This document shows positions 1 through 9,777 of a stretch of 64,000 bases of DNA, in pieces (position 1 is the stretch's first letter; each line of letters opens with the position of its first letter). Made by a program: the position numbers and the translations under genes. The stretch covers positions 124,001 through 188,000 of the forward strand of contig JACRSG010000002.1 of assembly GCA_014305285.1 (NCBI GenBank), given 5' to 3'. This stretch comes from Campylobacter jejuni. Lineage in GTDB: Bacteria; Campylobacterota; Campylobacteria; Campylobacterales; Campylobacteraceae. The notes below the pieces were generated by a model. It ran no database searches and had not been told where the DNA came from. It worked only from the letters and a program-made list of their open reading frames with translations.

Positions 1-931
1 AAGAAAACAAAAATACACCCACTTGTTTACCGACAAAAAGCCCCAAGAAAATACCTATACTCACACCTGAAAAAATTGCTCCTATATCAATATTGGATAA
101 ATTTATCCCAGCATTAGCAAAAGCAAATAAAGGCAAGATAACAAAAGCAAGCCAAAATTTTAGACTTTCATAGATTTCTTCTAAAAATGCTTCTCCATTT
201 TTAGTTTGCATCGGTATAAAAAATGCTGTTATGATTCCGGCCAAAGTTGCATGCACACCACTTTTTAAAACACTAATCCAAAGAATAACTGAGCAAATAA
301 AATAAAAAGACTTTCTTGTTATTCCTAAAAGATTTAAAATAAGCATTACCAAAATAGCAATTCCTGCAACGACAAAAGCAACTATTGATAATTTTGTCGT
401 ATAAAAAATAGCTATAATTAAAATAGCACCCACATCATCAAAAATAGCCAAAGAAAGTAAGAAAATTTTTAAACTTGATGGAATATGCTTACCACACATC
501 ATTAAAATCGCTAAAGCAAACGCTGTATCTGTAGCTGTAGGTATAGCCCAACCTTTTAAGGTATAAGCATCTCCCATATTTACCAAAGCAAACAACATCG
601 CAGGTATAAGTATACCCCCTAAAGCAGCCATAAAAGGTAAAACAATATTTTTAGGATTTTTAAAATCCCCATGCAAAAATTCCTTCTTAAGCTCAAGTCC
701 TATAGCAAAGAAAAATATCGATATAAGTCCATCATTTATCCAGAGTAAAAAAGGTTTATTAAGCTCAAATTCACCTATACTAAATCCAACTTTTAAATTT
801 AGAAATTCTCGATAATGTCCACTAAAAGATCCATTTTGCACAAGCAAAGCAAACAAAGTGCAAACTATAAGCAAAACACCACCAAAAGCCTCGTTTAAAA
901 CTAAAGTTTTTAATTTATGCACTATATTCAT
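1..931 (-). CDS. nhaA2: Na+/H+ antiporter NhaA, second copy (partial, C-terminus outside window)
   Basis: Inner-membrane antiporter that exports Na+ (or Li+) in exchange for protons. About 310 N-terminal residues are visible; the reading frame runs off position 1. The hallmark adjacent aspartates occur in a stretch reading [12 protein letters not shown] (around 430-470 on the minus strand), the proton/sodium-binding pair of the NhaA family. The start codon overlaps the stop of the upstream nhaA copy as ATGA (928-931), so the two are translationally coupled. The two copies are recognisably similar throughout, which points to an old tandem duplication. Confidence in family is high; the 1/2 numbering follows remembered C. 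jejuni usage. Confidence 0.93.
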   Translation of the reverse strand, partial: MNIVHKLKTLVLNEAFGGVLLIVCTLFALLVQNGSFSGHYREFLNLKVGFSIGEFELNKPFLLWINDGLISIFFFAIGLELKKEFLHGDFKNPKNIVLPFMAALGGILIPAMLFALVNMGDAYTLKGWAIPTATDTAFALAILMMCGKHIPSSLKIFLLSLAIFDDVGAILIIAIFYTTKLSIVAFVVAGIAILVMLILNLLGITRKSFYFICSVILWISVLKSGVHATLAGIITAFFIPMQTKNGEAFLEEIYESLKFWLAFVILPLFAFANAGINLSNIDIGAIFSGVSIGIFLGLFVGKQVGVFLFS

Positions 932-2076
932 TTAACAATCTTAAGATAAATAAAACCAACAACGGCACTTAAAAAACTAGCTATTAAAATAGCAAGTTTA
1001 TCCGCATGTTCAAAAATATCACTATTTTTATAAGCCAAGCCATCGATAAACAAACTCATCGTAAAACCAATGCCTGTTAAAATACATATACCATAAAATT
1101 TTCCATATTTAATATTTTCAGGTAGTTTTGCGAGCTTAAGTTTTATAGCAATAAAACAAAAAGTAAAAACACCTAGTTGCTTTCCTAAAAATAATCCTAG
1201 AATAATTCCAAGACTTACATGCGAAAATACCGAACCAAGATGCATACCTCTGATATCAATTCCAGCATTGGCAAAAGCAAATAAAGGCAAGATAAAATAA
1301 ACCACCCAAGGATTTAAATCCTTAAGAATTTCATGCAAATAAGGTTTTTTATTTTTTGCATCAAGCGGTATAAATAAAGAAATGATCACACCAGCCAAAG
1401 TCGCATGTACTCCACTTTTAAGCATAGCTATCCACAACACAACACCTACCAACACATACAAAGAAAGATGAGTGATGTGATAATAATTTAACAAAAGCAG
1501 GGCAAATATACAAAACAAACAAATAATAATCGCTAAAGCTGAAAGCTGATCTGTATAAAATAAAGCAATAATAACAATAGCACCCAAATCATCAAAAATA
1601 GCCAAAGAGAGCAAAAAAAGCTTTAAACTTGTAGGAATTTTATTTCCCAAAAGCATCAAAATACCCACTGCAAAAGCTATATCAGTTGCTGTAGGTATTG
1701 CCCAACCTTTCATAGCAAAATCATGGAAATAATTAATAGCAGTAAAAATTAAAGCAGGGGTAATCATACCTCCTAAAGCTCCAAATATAGGCAAAGATAC
1801 AGCTCTTATATTTTTAAGCTGTCCGCGTAAAATTTCATATTTTAACTCAAGTCCTATGCATAGAAAAAATATAGCTATTAAACCATCATTTATCCATAAA
1901 TCCAACGACTTTGAAATTTGAAAATGATCAAATCCTACTGTAAAATTAGCATGAAAAAAATCTGTATAAATAACACTTAAAGAAGAATTTTTACATAATA
2001 AAGCTAAAAATGTAAAAAATATAAGCAAAATACCAGGGAAAGTTTCACTTAAAACCATCTTCTTTATCATTTGCAT
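928..2076 (-). CDS. nhaA1: Na+/H+ antiporter NhaA, first copy
   Basis: Complete 382-residue NhaA with about 11-12 membrane segments. The family signature is present as [14 protein letters not shown] near residues 155-170, containing the two transport aspartates. The length is normal for NhaA (E. coli 388). A good ribosome binding site (AGGAG, five bases upstream) supports the ATG at 2076 rather than the internal ATG two codons later. It is the promoter-proximal gene of a two-gene nhaA unit transcribed leftwards. It handles sodium and pH homeostasis in the inner membrane. Confidence 0.96.
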   Translation of the reverse strand: MQMIKKMVLSETFPGILLIFFTFLALLCKNSSLSVIYTDFFHANFTVGFDHFQISKSLDLWINDGLIAIFFLCIGLELKYEILRGQLKNIRAVSLPIFGALGGMITPALIFTAINYFHDFAMKGWAIPTATDIAFAVGILMLLGNKIPTSLKLFLLSLAIFDDLGAIVIIALFYTDQLSALAIIICLFCIFALLLLNYYHITHLSLYVLVGVVLWIAMLKSGVHATLAGVIISLFIPLDAKNKKPYLHEILKDLNPWVVYFILPLFAFANAGIDIRGMHLGSVFSHVSLGIILGLFLGKQLGVFTFCFIAIKLKLAKLPENIKYGKFYGICILTGIGFTMSLFIDGLAYKNSDIFEHADKLAILIASFLSAVVGFIYLKIVK

Positions 2077-2212
2077 CCTTACTCCTAAATAATATTATAA
2101 AAATTTAATACGATAAATAAAATGGTAATATAACGAAAAAATACTAAAGAAATAATTATTTAAAAAACAAGCCCAAGATACCAACAAGTTCTTAAGCTTG
2201 TTCTTAAGATAT

Positions 2213-2389
2213 TTAGGCGTAAATATCCAAGCCACTAGAGCTAGAAACTTGTGGAGCAAAGGCTTGAGAGACACCTTCCATACCTTCGATGAGCTCGCTC
2301 ATCAATGCCTCGTTTGTATCCATAGATTTTTTCAAAACTGAAGTATTAACAGCGGTCATTAAATTAGCATTAGAAACATCTAAAACCAT
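2213..2389 (-). CDS. YjfB-family putative motility protein (58 aa)
   Basis: A 58-residue ORF beginning MVLDVSNANLMTAVNTSVLK and ending SSSGLDIYA. The N-terminal amphipathic stretch, the central methionine-rich acidic helix and the short hydrophobic C-terminus resemble the small YjfB putative-motility-protein family, whose role is unknown. A strong Shine-Dalgarno AAAGGAGGA lies six bases upstream of the ATG. A sigma28-like promoter lies about 40 bases upstream, which fits co-expression with late flagellar genes. The ORF is short, but its initiation signals are excellent. The family assignment is by pattern and not certain. Confidence 0.75.
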   Translation of the reverse strand: MVLDVSNANLMTAVNTSVLKKSMDTNEALMSELIEGMEGVSQAFAPQVSSSSGLDIYA

Positions 2390-2428
2390 ATCGTCCTCCT
2401 TTTAGATTGAGTCTTAAAGACTTTATTT

Positions 2429-2455
2429 AATTCGGATGATATTTTTAAAACTTAA
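2429..2455 (-). promoter_or_regulatory. candidate sigma28 (FliA) promoter for the YjfB-like gene
   Basis: On the minus strand the sequence reads TTAAGTTTT, an 11-base spacer, then CCGAATTA. This resembles the Campylobacter FliA pattern of a TTTAAGT-type -35 and a CGATWT-type -10. It sits about 40 bases before the start codon at 2389. The -10 is not a perfect CGAT, so this is a candidate only. Confidence 0.4.
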
Positions 2456-2689
2456 TATTTTTTACTAAACTTTTTAAAATTTTCTAAGAAAACCAAGGTC
2501 TAAAATTAAAAATCATAAATTTTTAACACTATTAAGCAATAACCAAAATACAAATGATTCATACTTTTAGAAACAAAATGTAGGTGAATAAAAAATTGAT
2601 TTTAATAAATTTAAGTTTTAATTTATTTTATGTGATTTATAATGAACTATACTTTGAAATTATAACTTAAGGTAACTTAAAGAGAAAAA

Positions 2690-3041
2690 ATGAAAAAAGT
2701 TATCTTGAGTTTAGTAATCATTGCTTCATTATCTAGCGTTGCTTTAGCTTCAAATCATAGTTATCATAGTAAGAAAAATCTTAGCAATTCACAACAAGAA
2801 TATGGAAGATAGAATTTTAACTTTCGAAAATTTTCATAATTGCCAAACAATATATCAACCTATTTACCAACGAAGTTTTTTGTAAATGGACAGGATATTG
2901 TTAATACTTGTCATGATTTGGTAGATACCAAAGTAAAATATCGAGATAAACCTGCATTAGAAGAAGCGATTGCTAAACAGCAAGATACAAAAAAGTAGAA
3001 GCTCAAGCTGAAAAGGAAGAAGATATTATCAATCTCATTTA
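2690..3041 (+). pseudogene. decayed gene for a small secreted protein
   Basis: Starts with an ATG (2690) that encodes a clear Sec signal peptide, MKKVILSLVIIASLSSVALA, then about 20 residues before a TAG at 2812. Coding-like sequence continues in other frames: MEDRILTFENFHN..., then FVNGQDIVNTCHDLVDTKVK... up to a TAG near 2997, then EAQAEKEEDIINLI. At least three frame changes or stops separate the pieces, so this looks like a once longer periplasmic or surface protein that has been inactivated. A TATAAT at 2638-2643 could be its promoter. The first 40 residues could still be made. The original function is not recognisable. Confidence 0.6.
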
Positions 3042-3212
3042 AGGCAGATAAACAAGAAAAACAACTGATGAAATTATCGCTGAATAAAAAAATTGGGTTG
3101 ATAAAAATTGATAATCACAAAAATAAGATATATTTAAATATATCTTAAATACAATTAATAAAAATATTATTAATACAAAAACTTATTTTAGTTCTATTTA
3201 AGATTTTTATAT

Positions 3213-3218
3213 TATACT
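3213..3218 (+). promoter_or_regulatory. -10 element of the iron-uptake operon
   Basis: TATACT at 3213-3218 follows an AT-rich stretch with no clear -35, as usual for Campylobacter sigma70 promoters. The predicted start near 3225 is immediately followed by the Fur-like palindrome, so a bound repressor would block transcription. Confidence 0.5.
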
Positions 3219-3230
3219 AGCCGTTATTTA

Positions 3231-3262
3231 TTTTTGATAATAAATATTATTTTTATCAAAAA
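3231..3262 (+). promoter_or_regulatory. Fur-box-like operator upstream of ftr1
   Basis: The sequence runs TTTTTGATAAT ... ATTTTTATCAAAAA, giving inverted TTTTTGATAA/TTATCAAAAA-type arms around an AT-rich centre, 16 bases before the ftr1 start. It matches the general form of Fur operators (TGATAAT/ATTATCA half-sites). Iron-repressed expression of this operon is known in C. jejuni. The exact bound bases are inferred. Confidence 0.65.
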
Positions 3263-3277
3263 CCAAGGATAATAATA

Positions 3278-5368
3278 ATGAAAATTTTTAAAATTATATT
3301 TTTAATTATAAGTATTTTTTTAGCAAGCTCAGCTTTTGCTAGAGTAGATGATTATATTAATGAAGCAAATCTTATCAAAGACATGCTAAAACAAAGCATA
3401 GAAACTTATAAAAAGGGCGATAATCTAAGTGCCAAAAAGCTTAGCGAAGATGCATATTTTCAACATTTTGAAAATATGGAAGGTCCTATAGGAAGAAATC
3501 TAGGAAGAAAAGCCATCACTATGGAGCGTAAATTTGTAAATTTGCGTCGTATGTATAAAGATGAAGCTCCTTTAACACAAATTAATGCTTTAATTGATAG
3601 TCTTTATTATGATCTTGATGAAGTAGCCCCGATTTTACAAAATGGATATCGTTTAAAAGCAGAAGCAAGCGACACAAACTACGATAAAACTAAAGCTGAA
3701 AAATCAAGCCTAGAAGCTAACGCCAAACGCGAAGCTGATGCAGAAGCTTTAATCGCACAAATGATGGGCATGGATAAAAAAGATTTAGTACAAAGCTCTT
3801 TAACCACCCAAGCTCCTACACCTACAAACAACAACACAAGCAAACTTACAGATGATAATACAAGTGCTGATTTACAAGCTGCTGCTGCAATGGATGCAAG
3901 ATTGCAATTTATACTAGATAATATCTCTACAAAATTTTCACAGGCTGCTAATGCTTTTAAAGAAAAAAACTACCAAGCCAGTAAAGATTTTTTAAATGAT
4001 GCTTTGTTTAGTGATTATCGCAATACCAAAGTAGAAATTTTGGTAAATAAATTTACCAAAACAGGAAACGATCAAAAAATTCAACAAGCCATACGCACCC
4101 TTATACGCCAAATCAATGATACAAAAATAGATGAAAAAGGCTTAAGAGATGGTCTAGATAATATAGAAGAACAAATTTTTGATGTTTTCTTACAAATTCC
4201 AAATTCAGAACTTTCAAGTTTGCAAATTTCAGGTTTTAACGATGAAACAAAGGGCAAGGATTATACCAAAGTTTCTAATGATATCAAACTTGCTTTAAGT
4301 GGAATTTTAAAAAATTATGATGGCTTTAGTGCTTCTATAGTAGATGATTTGCAAGGAATTTATCTAGATATTTTTGAAGCAAGTGGTATGGAAAATAAAA
4401 TTGGTGCTGTAGATAGTGGCTTAAAACTTAAAATAGAAAGTTTATTTTCCAAAGGCGTAGCACTGATTAAAGCAAGTGCAGATAAAAAAGAGCTTGAAGC
4501 CACTTTTAATGACTTAGAACAACTCATAACAAGCAGTGTGGATAAAATTCAAGATTCTACTCCTTATTCGCTATTTATATGGGCTTTAGGTATTATTTTG
4601 CGTGAAGGCTTAGAAGCTTTGATTATTGTTGTAGCCATTGTTTCTTATCTTGTGCAAAGTGGCAACAAAAATCGTCTAAATATCGCCTATAGTGCTCTTT
4701 TTACAGGAGTGATTTTAAGTTTTGTTACCGCTTTTGGAGTTTCTTGGCTTTTTAAAGAAAATGCAGGTCAAAGCAGAGAACTTATAGAAGGTATCACCAT
4801 GCTTATAGCTGTGTTTTTACTCTTTTATGTGGGTTTTTGGCTACTTTCAAACGCACAGAATAAAAAATGGACAAGCTATATCAAACAAAGTGCTATAGAT
4901 GCTATATCAAATAACAGTGCAAAAACCCTTTGGATCACAGTATTTTTAGCTGTCTATAGAGAAGGTGCAGAAACCGTGCTTTTTTATCAAGCCTTGCTTT
5001 TTGATGCTAAAACAAGCACTGACTTTGGTGCTGTTTTTGGTGGGCTTGGACTTGGAATTTTAATACTTATTGTTTTATATTTTCTTTTAAAAGCAGGAGC
5101 CATTCGCATACCTGTAAAACAATTTTTCTATATCACTTCTTATATTATTTTTTACATGGTTTTTGTTTTTACAGGCAAAGGCATAGCTGAACTCATAGAA
5201 GGAAAAGTCATTATCCCTAGTCTTATACCTATGAATTTTGAACCGATTTTATGGCTTGGAATTTATCCTTACTATGAAACCTTAATCCCTCAATTTATAG
5301 TTTTAATTATGCTAATTATTGGCATTTTAATAACAAAACAAATTTCAAAAAAAGGAGTAAAATCATGA
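3278..5368 (+). CDS. ftr1: FTR1-family iron permease of the P19 system
   Basis: A 696-residue protein: a signal peptide (1-21), a long alpha-helical periplasmic domain (about 22-425), then a seven-helix membrane domain. Two FTR1 iron-binding motifs are visible: REGLEAL near residue 440 and REGAETV near residue 561. Bacterial EfeU/FTR1 permeases move iron across the inner membrane; here the partner is the periplasmic P19 protein encoded next, whose start overlaps this stop codon (ATGA). The large helical N-terminus corresponds to the extended bacterial FTR1 form. First gene of an eight-gene overlapping operon behind a Fur-like operator. Confidence 0.93.
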   Translation: MKIFKIIFLIISIFLASSAFARVDDYINEANLIKDMLKQSIETYKKGDNLSAKKLSEDAYFQHFENMEGPIGRNLGRKAITMERKFVNLRRMYKDEAPLTQINALIDSLYYDLDEVAPILQNGYRLKAEASDTNYDKTKAEKSSLEANAKREADAEALIAQMMGMDKKDLVQSSLTTQAPTPTNNNTSKLTDDNTSADLQAAAAMDARLQFILDNISTKFSQAANAFKEKNYQASKDFLNDALFSDYRNTKVEILVNKFTKTGNDQKIQQAIRTLIRQINDTKIDEKGLRDGLDNIEEQIFDVFLQIPNSELSSLQISGFNDETKGKDYTKVSNDIKLALSGILKNYDGFSASIVDDLQGIYLDIFEASGMENKIGAVDSGLKLKIESLFSKGVALIKASADKKELEATFNDLEQLITSSVDKIQDSTPYSLFIWALGIILREGLEALIIVVAIVSYLVQSGNKNRLNIAYSALFTGVILSFVTAFGVSWLFKENAGQSRELIEGITMLIAVFLLFYVGFWLLSNAQNKKWTSYIKQSAIDAISNNSAKTLWITVFLAVYREGAETVLFYQALLFDAKTSTDFGAVFGGLGLGILILIVLYFLLKAGAIRIPVKQFFYITSYIIFYMVFVFTGKGIAELIEGKVIIPSLIPMNFEPILWLGIYPYYETLIPQFIVLIMLIIGILITKQISKKGVKS

Positions 5369-5904
5369 TAAAAAAAGTTTTATCAGGAGTTGCTGCAGCT
5401 GCGGTTATTAGTACAAATTTATTTGCAGGCGAAGTGCCAATCGGTGATCCAAAAGAACTTAATGGCATGGAAATAGCTGCTGTTTATTTGCAACCTATTG
5501 AAATGGAGCCAAGAGGTATTGATCTAGCTGCGTCTTTAGCAGATATCCACTTAGAAGCTGACATTCACGCACTTAAAAACAATCCAAATGGTTTTCCAGA
5601 AGGTTTTTGGATGCCTTATTTAACCATAGCTTATGAGCTTAAAAATACTGATACAGGTGCGATTAAACGCGGAACTTTGATGCCTATGGTGGCTGATGAT
5701 GGTCCTCACTATGGTGCAAATATCGCCATGGAAAAAGATAAAAAAGGTGGCTTTGGTGTAGGAAATTATGAATTAACTTTTTATATCTCAAATCCAGAAA
5801 AACAAGGCTTTGGACGCCATGTTGATGAAGAAACAGGTGTGGGTAAGTGGTTTGAACCTTTTAAAGTAGATTATAAATTCAAATACACAGGCACACCAAA
5901 ATGA
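5365..5904 (+). CDS. p19: periplasmic iron/copper-binding protein P19
   Basis: A 179-residue periplasmic protein with a signal peptide cleaved after about residue 21. Likely metal ligands are in HLEADIHA, MPMVADDGPHYGANI and the FGRH region, consistent with the characterised Cu-binding P19 dimer needed for growth under iron limitation. It is translationally coupled to ftr1 through an ATGA overlap. A strong hairpin immediately after the stop (5909-5929) probably attenuates transcription into the downstream genes, so P19 and Ftr1 would be made in excess of the rest. Confidence 0.95.
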   Translation: MIKKVLSGVAAAAVISTNLFAGEVPIGDPKELNGMEIAAVYLQPIEMEPRGIDLAASLADIHLEADIHALKNNPNGFPEGFWMPYLTIAYELKNTDTGAIKRGTLMPMVADDGPHYGANIAMEKDKKGGFGVGNYELTFYISNPEKQGFGRHVDEETGVGKWFEPFKVDYKFKYTGTPK

Positions 5905-5908
5905 TTTT

Positions 5909-5942
5909 ACACTCGGTCTTTCCGAGTGTTTAAATATTTTTA
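5909..5942 (+). terminator. terminator or attenuator after p19
   Basis: ACACTCGG (5909-5916), a five-base loop and CCGAGTGT (5922-5929) form a perfect 8-bp stem, followed by an AT-rich, T-containing tract. It lies between p19 and the next operon gene, which has no obvious separate promoter, so partial termination is likely. Confidence 0.7.
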
Positions 5943-5986
5943 TTTTTATTTGAAAAATTAAAATAACAATGTTTAAAGAGTAAATT

Positions 5987-7390
5987 ATGAGTATATATTT
6001 TGTGCATTTTCTTATCGGTGTTTTGCCGCTAAGTATTTTAATGGCCTTTATCACTCCTGATAAAAAGTATATTTTTAAAAGTTTTTTAGTAGTTTTTTTG
6101 GGCTTTTTATTTGGATATTTTGCCTTTTTTATCGCGACACAATTTTTAAAAACCGAAAATTTAATCTTTAATTTTGATTTTGTTTTTATAAGCTTATTGC
6201 TAGCAAGCTTTATATTTTATTTTTGGAAAAAAATTGAAATTTTAAATTTTATTTTATTGGGAATTTTAAGTTTTTGCACCGCTTTGCATTATTATTTTTT
6301 AAGTCAAGATTTTCCTATTTTTACTAGCTCTTTAATCGATAGCGAAGGTATAAGTTCTTTAGGTTTTATTGCTTTAGCCTTGCTTGTTTGTATTTTGATT
6401 TTCTTCTTTTTAAAATGGCAAAAAAATTTTAATCAAATAACAAGCTTTATACTTTTTTTACTACTTATCTTTATAGAAAGCGATAAAGCTCTGGCTAATA
6501 TCTTGCTTACTTTGATGCGAAATTCCATCATAGAAACTCATGCTTTTTTGGTGAGTTTTGTAGGAAAAAGTAATTATTTTGGTGTTTTTGGAATTTATGT
6601 TTATTTATCCTTCATCACTTTTTTAGCATTCTTAAGCTTAAAAATTCGCAAAAAAAATATAAGCAAAAAACAAATTTTAGATATAAATTATCGCAAAAAC
6701 GAAGCTAAAACAAGTCTTATTAATCGCTATTTTTCCAGTGTTTTTATCTCCTGTGTTATAAGTTTTTGCATTGTTTTATACTTTTTTATGGTAAGCTCTA
6801 AGCCTTTAACCATAGATGAGCCTAAAGAAATTTTACCCGATAAGAAGGGTAAATTTATCTTTGATATAGCTCTTTTAAGGGATAACAAACTCCACCGCTT
6901 TGCTTATATCAGTGCTGAAGGCAAAGTGATAAGGTTTTTTCTTATCAACAAAAGAGAAGATAAGGATTCTCCTGTAGCTGTTTTTGATGCTTGTATGATT
7001 TGTGGAGATATGGGCTATATCAAAAAAGAGGGGCAGCTTATTTGCATTTCTTGCAATGTGCGTATTTTCTTGCCAAGTGTAGGTAAAAGCGGGGGTTGCA
7101 ATCCTATCCCACTCAAATACGAATACGATGGTAAAAAAATCACCATAGATGTTAAAGATGTAATAGCAGGATCTAATTATTTTAGTCAAATCAAAGAAAT
7201 TGAAGTGCAAGATCCTGTATCAAAAACAAAGGTTATAAACACCCAAGCTCCTTTTTCTTATAGCTATAAAGGGATTACTTATTATTTTTCAAATCAAAAT
7301 AATTATGAAGAATTTAAAAAAGATCCTATGAAATATATAGAAGAAAACGAAGCCCAATTTTTAATCCAAAGGAGAAATGATGTTGGCTAA
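5987..7390 (+). CDS. membrane protein with DUF2318 and YHS domains, iron-uptake operon
   Basis: A 467-residue protein with about eight to ten N-terminal membrane segments. A soluble C-terminal region (about 290-415) carries cysteine pairs CMIC and CISC plus GGC, the pattern of the DUF2318 Fe-S/metal-binding membrane proteins. The last 45 residues (YSYKGITYYFSNQNNYEEF...) form a YHS metal-binding domain. Position in the ftr1-p19 operon suggests it handles iron or electrons for the uptake system, for example reduction of Fe3+. The stop overlaps the next start by 11 bases. Function is inferred from context. Confidence 0.85.
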   Translation: MSIYFVHFLIGVLPLSILMAFITPDKKYIFKSFLVVFLGFLFGYFAFFIATQFLKTENLIFNFDFVFISLLLASFIFYFWKKIEILNFILLGILSFCTALHYYFLSQDFPIFTSSLIDSEGISSLGFIALALLVCILIFFFLKWQKNFNQITSFILFLLLIFIESDKALANILLTLMRNSIIETHAFLVSFVGKSNYFGVFGIYVYLSFITFLAFLSLKIRKKNISKKQILDINYRKNEAKTSLINRYFSSVFISCVISFCIVLYFFMVSSKPLTIDEPKEILPDKKGKFIFDIALLRDNKLHRFAYISAEGKVIRFFLINKREDKDSPVAVFDACMICGDMGYIKKEGQLICISCNVRIFLPSVGKSGGCNPIPLKYEYDGKKITIDVKDVIAGSNYFSQIKEIEVQDPVSKTKVINTQAPFSYSYKGITYYFSNQNNYEEFKKDPMKYIEENEAQFLIQRRNDVG

Positions 7391-8669
7391 AATGATTTTT
7401 AACTCTATATTTAAAAACAAAATTCAAAAATTTTTAGCCTTTCTTACTTGTTTTTTAGCCACGCTTTTGCTCTCTACTATGCTAAATATTACCCTAAGTA
7501 TAGGTGATGAAGTAACTAAACAACTTAAAAGTTATGGCTCTAATATCCTTGTTTTACCCAAAGGCTCAAGTCTTAGTATAGAAATAGGCAATGAACTTTA
7601 TGAACCCTTAAAAAACAAAAACTACCTAGAAGAAAAAAATTTATATATGATTAAAGACATTTATTGGCGTAACAACATCACCGCACTTGCTCCTTTTTTA
7701 GAAGGTAAAATCGCAATTGAAAATTCACAGCAAAAAGCACTTATTTATGGTACTTATTTTCAAAAAGCCATAAAAATTAAAAATGATGATGATTTTATCA
7801 CAGGTATAAAAAGTCTTTATCCTTATTTAGCAGTGCAAGGAGAATGGGCAAAAGATGATAGCAATGAAATCATGCTAGGCGAAGACTTTGCTAAAAACAA
7901 TAAATTAAAATTAGGAGATACTATCAAACTCATAGGAGAAAACAATCAAAGCAAAGAAGCAAAAATCGTAGGCATTTTACTTCATGCCAATCCTAAAATG
8001 TCAAATAAAATCATCGCTCCTTTAAATTTAGCTCAAGATTTACTCAACAAACAAGGGCTTTACTCAAGTGCAGAAGTAAGAGCTTTTACTATACCTGAAT
8101 CAGCCCTTTCTGAGAAAGTGCGTCGTATGGGTGAAGAAAAATTAGATCAGTTAGAATATGATAAATGGTATTGCTCAGCCTATGTAGGCTCAATCGCTAG
8201 TCAAATTAGCGATGGCTTACCAGGAGCTGATGCAAAAGCTCTAAATGCTATAAGCGATGCTCAAAGCTTAGTGGTTAAAAAGATCCAATCCTTAATGGGC
8301 ATTACTTGCATTATTTGTCTTATTGTTGCAAGTATTGCGATTTCAAGTCTAATGAGTTCTGAAATTCATCGCAGAAAAAAAGAAATAGGACTTTTAAAAG
8401 TACTTGGTGCTAATACTTTTCAAATTTATCTCATCTTTGCTAGTGAAAATTTAATCGTAGCTTTATTTGCTGCTTTATTTGGCTTTATTTTTGGCACAGC
8501 ACTTTCTCAAATCATCAGTCTTAGTATTTTTGGATATTTTATTGATATAGCCTTTATAGCTTTACCTTTAAGCTTTATTTTTGCAGGACTTATTGCCTTA
8601 CTTGGTTGCTTGCTTCCTATAAAAAATATCACACAACTTTCAGCTGCAGGAGTGCTTTATGGTAGATAA
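7380..8669 (+). CDS. FtsX/MacB-type ABC transporter permease
   Basis: About 429 residues: an N-terminal membrane anchor, a periplasmic MacB-PCD-like domain (about 40-300) and three C-terminal helices of an FtsX domain (about 310-425), including the ISSLMSSEIHRRKKEIGLLKVLGA signature region of this permease class. ATGs occur at 7377 and 7380; the AGGAG at 7370-7374 favours the second. It overlaps genes on both sides. It pairs with the following permease and the ATPase to form one transporter. These MacB-like systems use mechanical energy across the periplasm, so a role in moving iron or reductant is inferred from the operon. Confidence 0.88.
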   Translation: MLAKMIFNSIFKNKIQKFLAFLTCFLATLLLSTMLNITLSIGDEVTKQLKSYGSNILVLPKGSSLSIEIGNELYEPLKNKNYLEEKNLYMIKDIYWRNNITALAPFLEGKIAIENSQQKALIYGTYFQKAIKIKNDDDFITGIKSLYPYLAVQGEWAKDDSNEIMLGEDFAKNNKLKLGDTIKLIGENNQSKEAKIVGILLHANPKMSNKIIAPLNLAQDLLNKQGLYSSAEVRAFTIPESALSEKVRRMGEEKLDQLEYDKWYCSAYVGSIASQISDGLPGADAKALNAISDAQSLVVKKIQSLMGITCIICLIVASIAISSLMSSEIHRRKKEIGLLKVLGANTFQIYLIFASENLIVALFAALFGFIFGTALSQIISLSIFGYFIDIAFIALPLSFIFAGLIALLGCLLPIKNITQLSAAGVLYGR

Positions 8670-9777
8670 GTTTTTCCTTAATGAGCTTTTTAAAAGCATT
8701 AGCTTTTCTTATCAAAGACTTTTTATTATAGTTTTAAGTGTTTTTATAGGAGCACTTACTTGCTCAGCTTTTTTAAATATTTATTTTGATATTGACACCA
8801 AACTTTCTAAAGAATTAAAAGCTTATGGAGCAAATGTAATGATAAGCCCTAAGCAGGATGAAAATTTTATTTCCAATGCTGATTATGAAAAAATAAAAGA
8901 AAAGTTAAAAGCTAGGGCTTTAACTCCTTTTTTGTATGATTTTTTAAATTTAGGCAGTACAAGTGGAGTGGTTTTAGGCACTGATTTTAGAGCCTTAAAA
9001 ATCACTAAACCTTTTTTAGAAGTTAAAGAAGGAAGCTTTTCTCTAAATGATTTTGATGAAAATTCAGCCTTTTTAGGAGTTAATTTAGCCAAGCAACTAG
9101 GCCTAAAAACAGGCAACGAACTTCAAATTTATAATCCAAATAACGGAAAAAGCATAAAACTTACCATAAAAGGCATACTTTCAAGCAATGATGAATTTGA
9201 CAGTATTGTTTTAGCTCCTTTAAGTGTAATACAAAATTTAAGCGATAAAGCAGGTATTAATTACGCTAATGCTGTAGTTTATGGAAATTTTGATGAAGTC
9301 AAAGCTAAAACCCGAGTAATTAGCAATGAAATCATCGATGCAAAACCTATATCTTCAGTATCCTTAAGTGAAGGTTTAGTGCTTGGAAAAATCAAGGCTT
9401 TAATGTTTTTAATCATACTTGTAGTATTGATCATAGTTACTACTAGTGTTAATACGACTTTAAGCTCTATTATATTTTCTCGCAAAAAAGAAATCGCGCT
9501 GCGTTTAGCCTTGGGTGCGAAAAAAAGTGAAATTTTTAAACTCTTTGCTAGCGAATGCTTTATAGTAAGTTTTTTTGCTAGTTTAATCGGGGCTTTTTGT
9601 GGAATATTTTTAGCTAATGTCTTTGGTTATTTGATTTTTAATTCTAGTATTGATTTTAGATTTATAGCTGTTTTTATAGCTTTAGTCATTTCTTTGATTT
9701 TTGCTTTTTTGGCTGCATTTTTTCCTATAAAAAGAGCATTAAAAATCAATGTGTGTGAAAATTTGAAAGGTGAATGA
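8659..9777 (+). CDS. FtsX/MacB-type ABC transporter permease, second subunit
   Basis: A 372-residue paralogue of the preceding permease with the same layout: N-terminal helix, periplasmic domain (about 40-240) and C-terminal FtsX helices with the conserved SRKKEIALRLALGAKKSEI stretch. The start lies 11 bases inside the upstream gene and the stop overlaps the ATPase start, which implies coordinated translation. Two similar permeases encoded side by side suggest a heterodimeric transporter. Confidence 0.88.
   Translation: MVDKFFLNELFKSISFSYQRLFIIVLSVFIGALTCSAFLNIYFDIDTKLSKELKAYGANVMISPKQDENFISNADYEKIKEKLKARALTPFLYDFLNLGSTSGVVLGTDFRALKITKPFLEVKEGSFSLNDFDENSAFLGVNLAKQLGLKTGNELQIYNPNNGKSIKLTIKGILSSNDEFDSIVLAPLSVIQNLSDKAGINYANAVVYGNFDEVKAKTRVISNEIIDAKPISSVSLSEGLVLGKIKALMFLIILVVLIIVTTSVNTTLSSIIFSRKKEIALRLALGAKKSEIFKLFASECFIVSFFASLIGAFCGIFLANVFGYLIFNSSIDFRFIAVFIALVISLIFAFLAAFFPIKRALKINVCENLKGE

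Noticed and set aside
5788-6054. 88-residue minus-strand ORF across the p19 terminator
   Set aside because: Overlaps p19, its hairpin and the next gene with no ribosome site.
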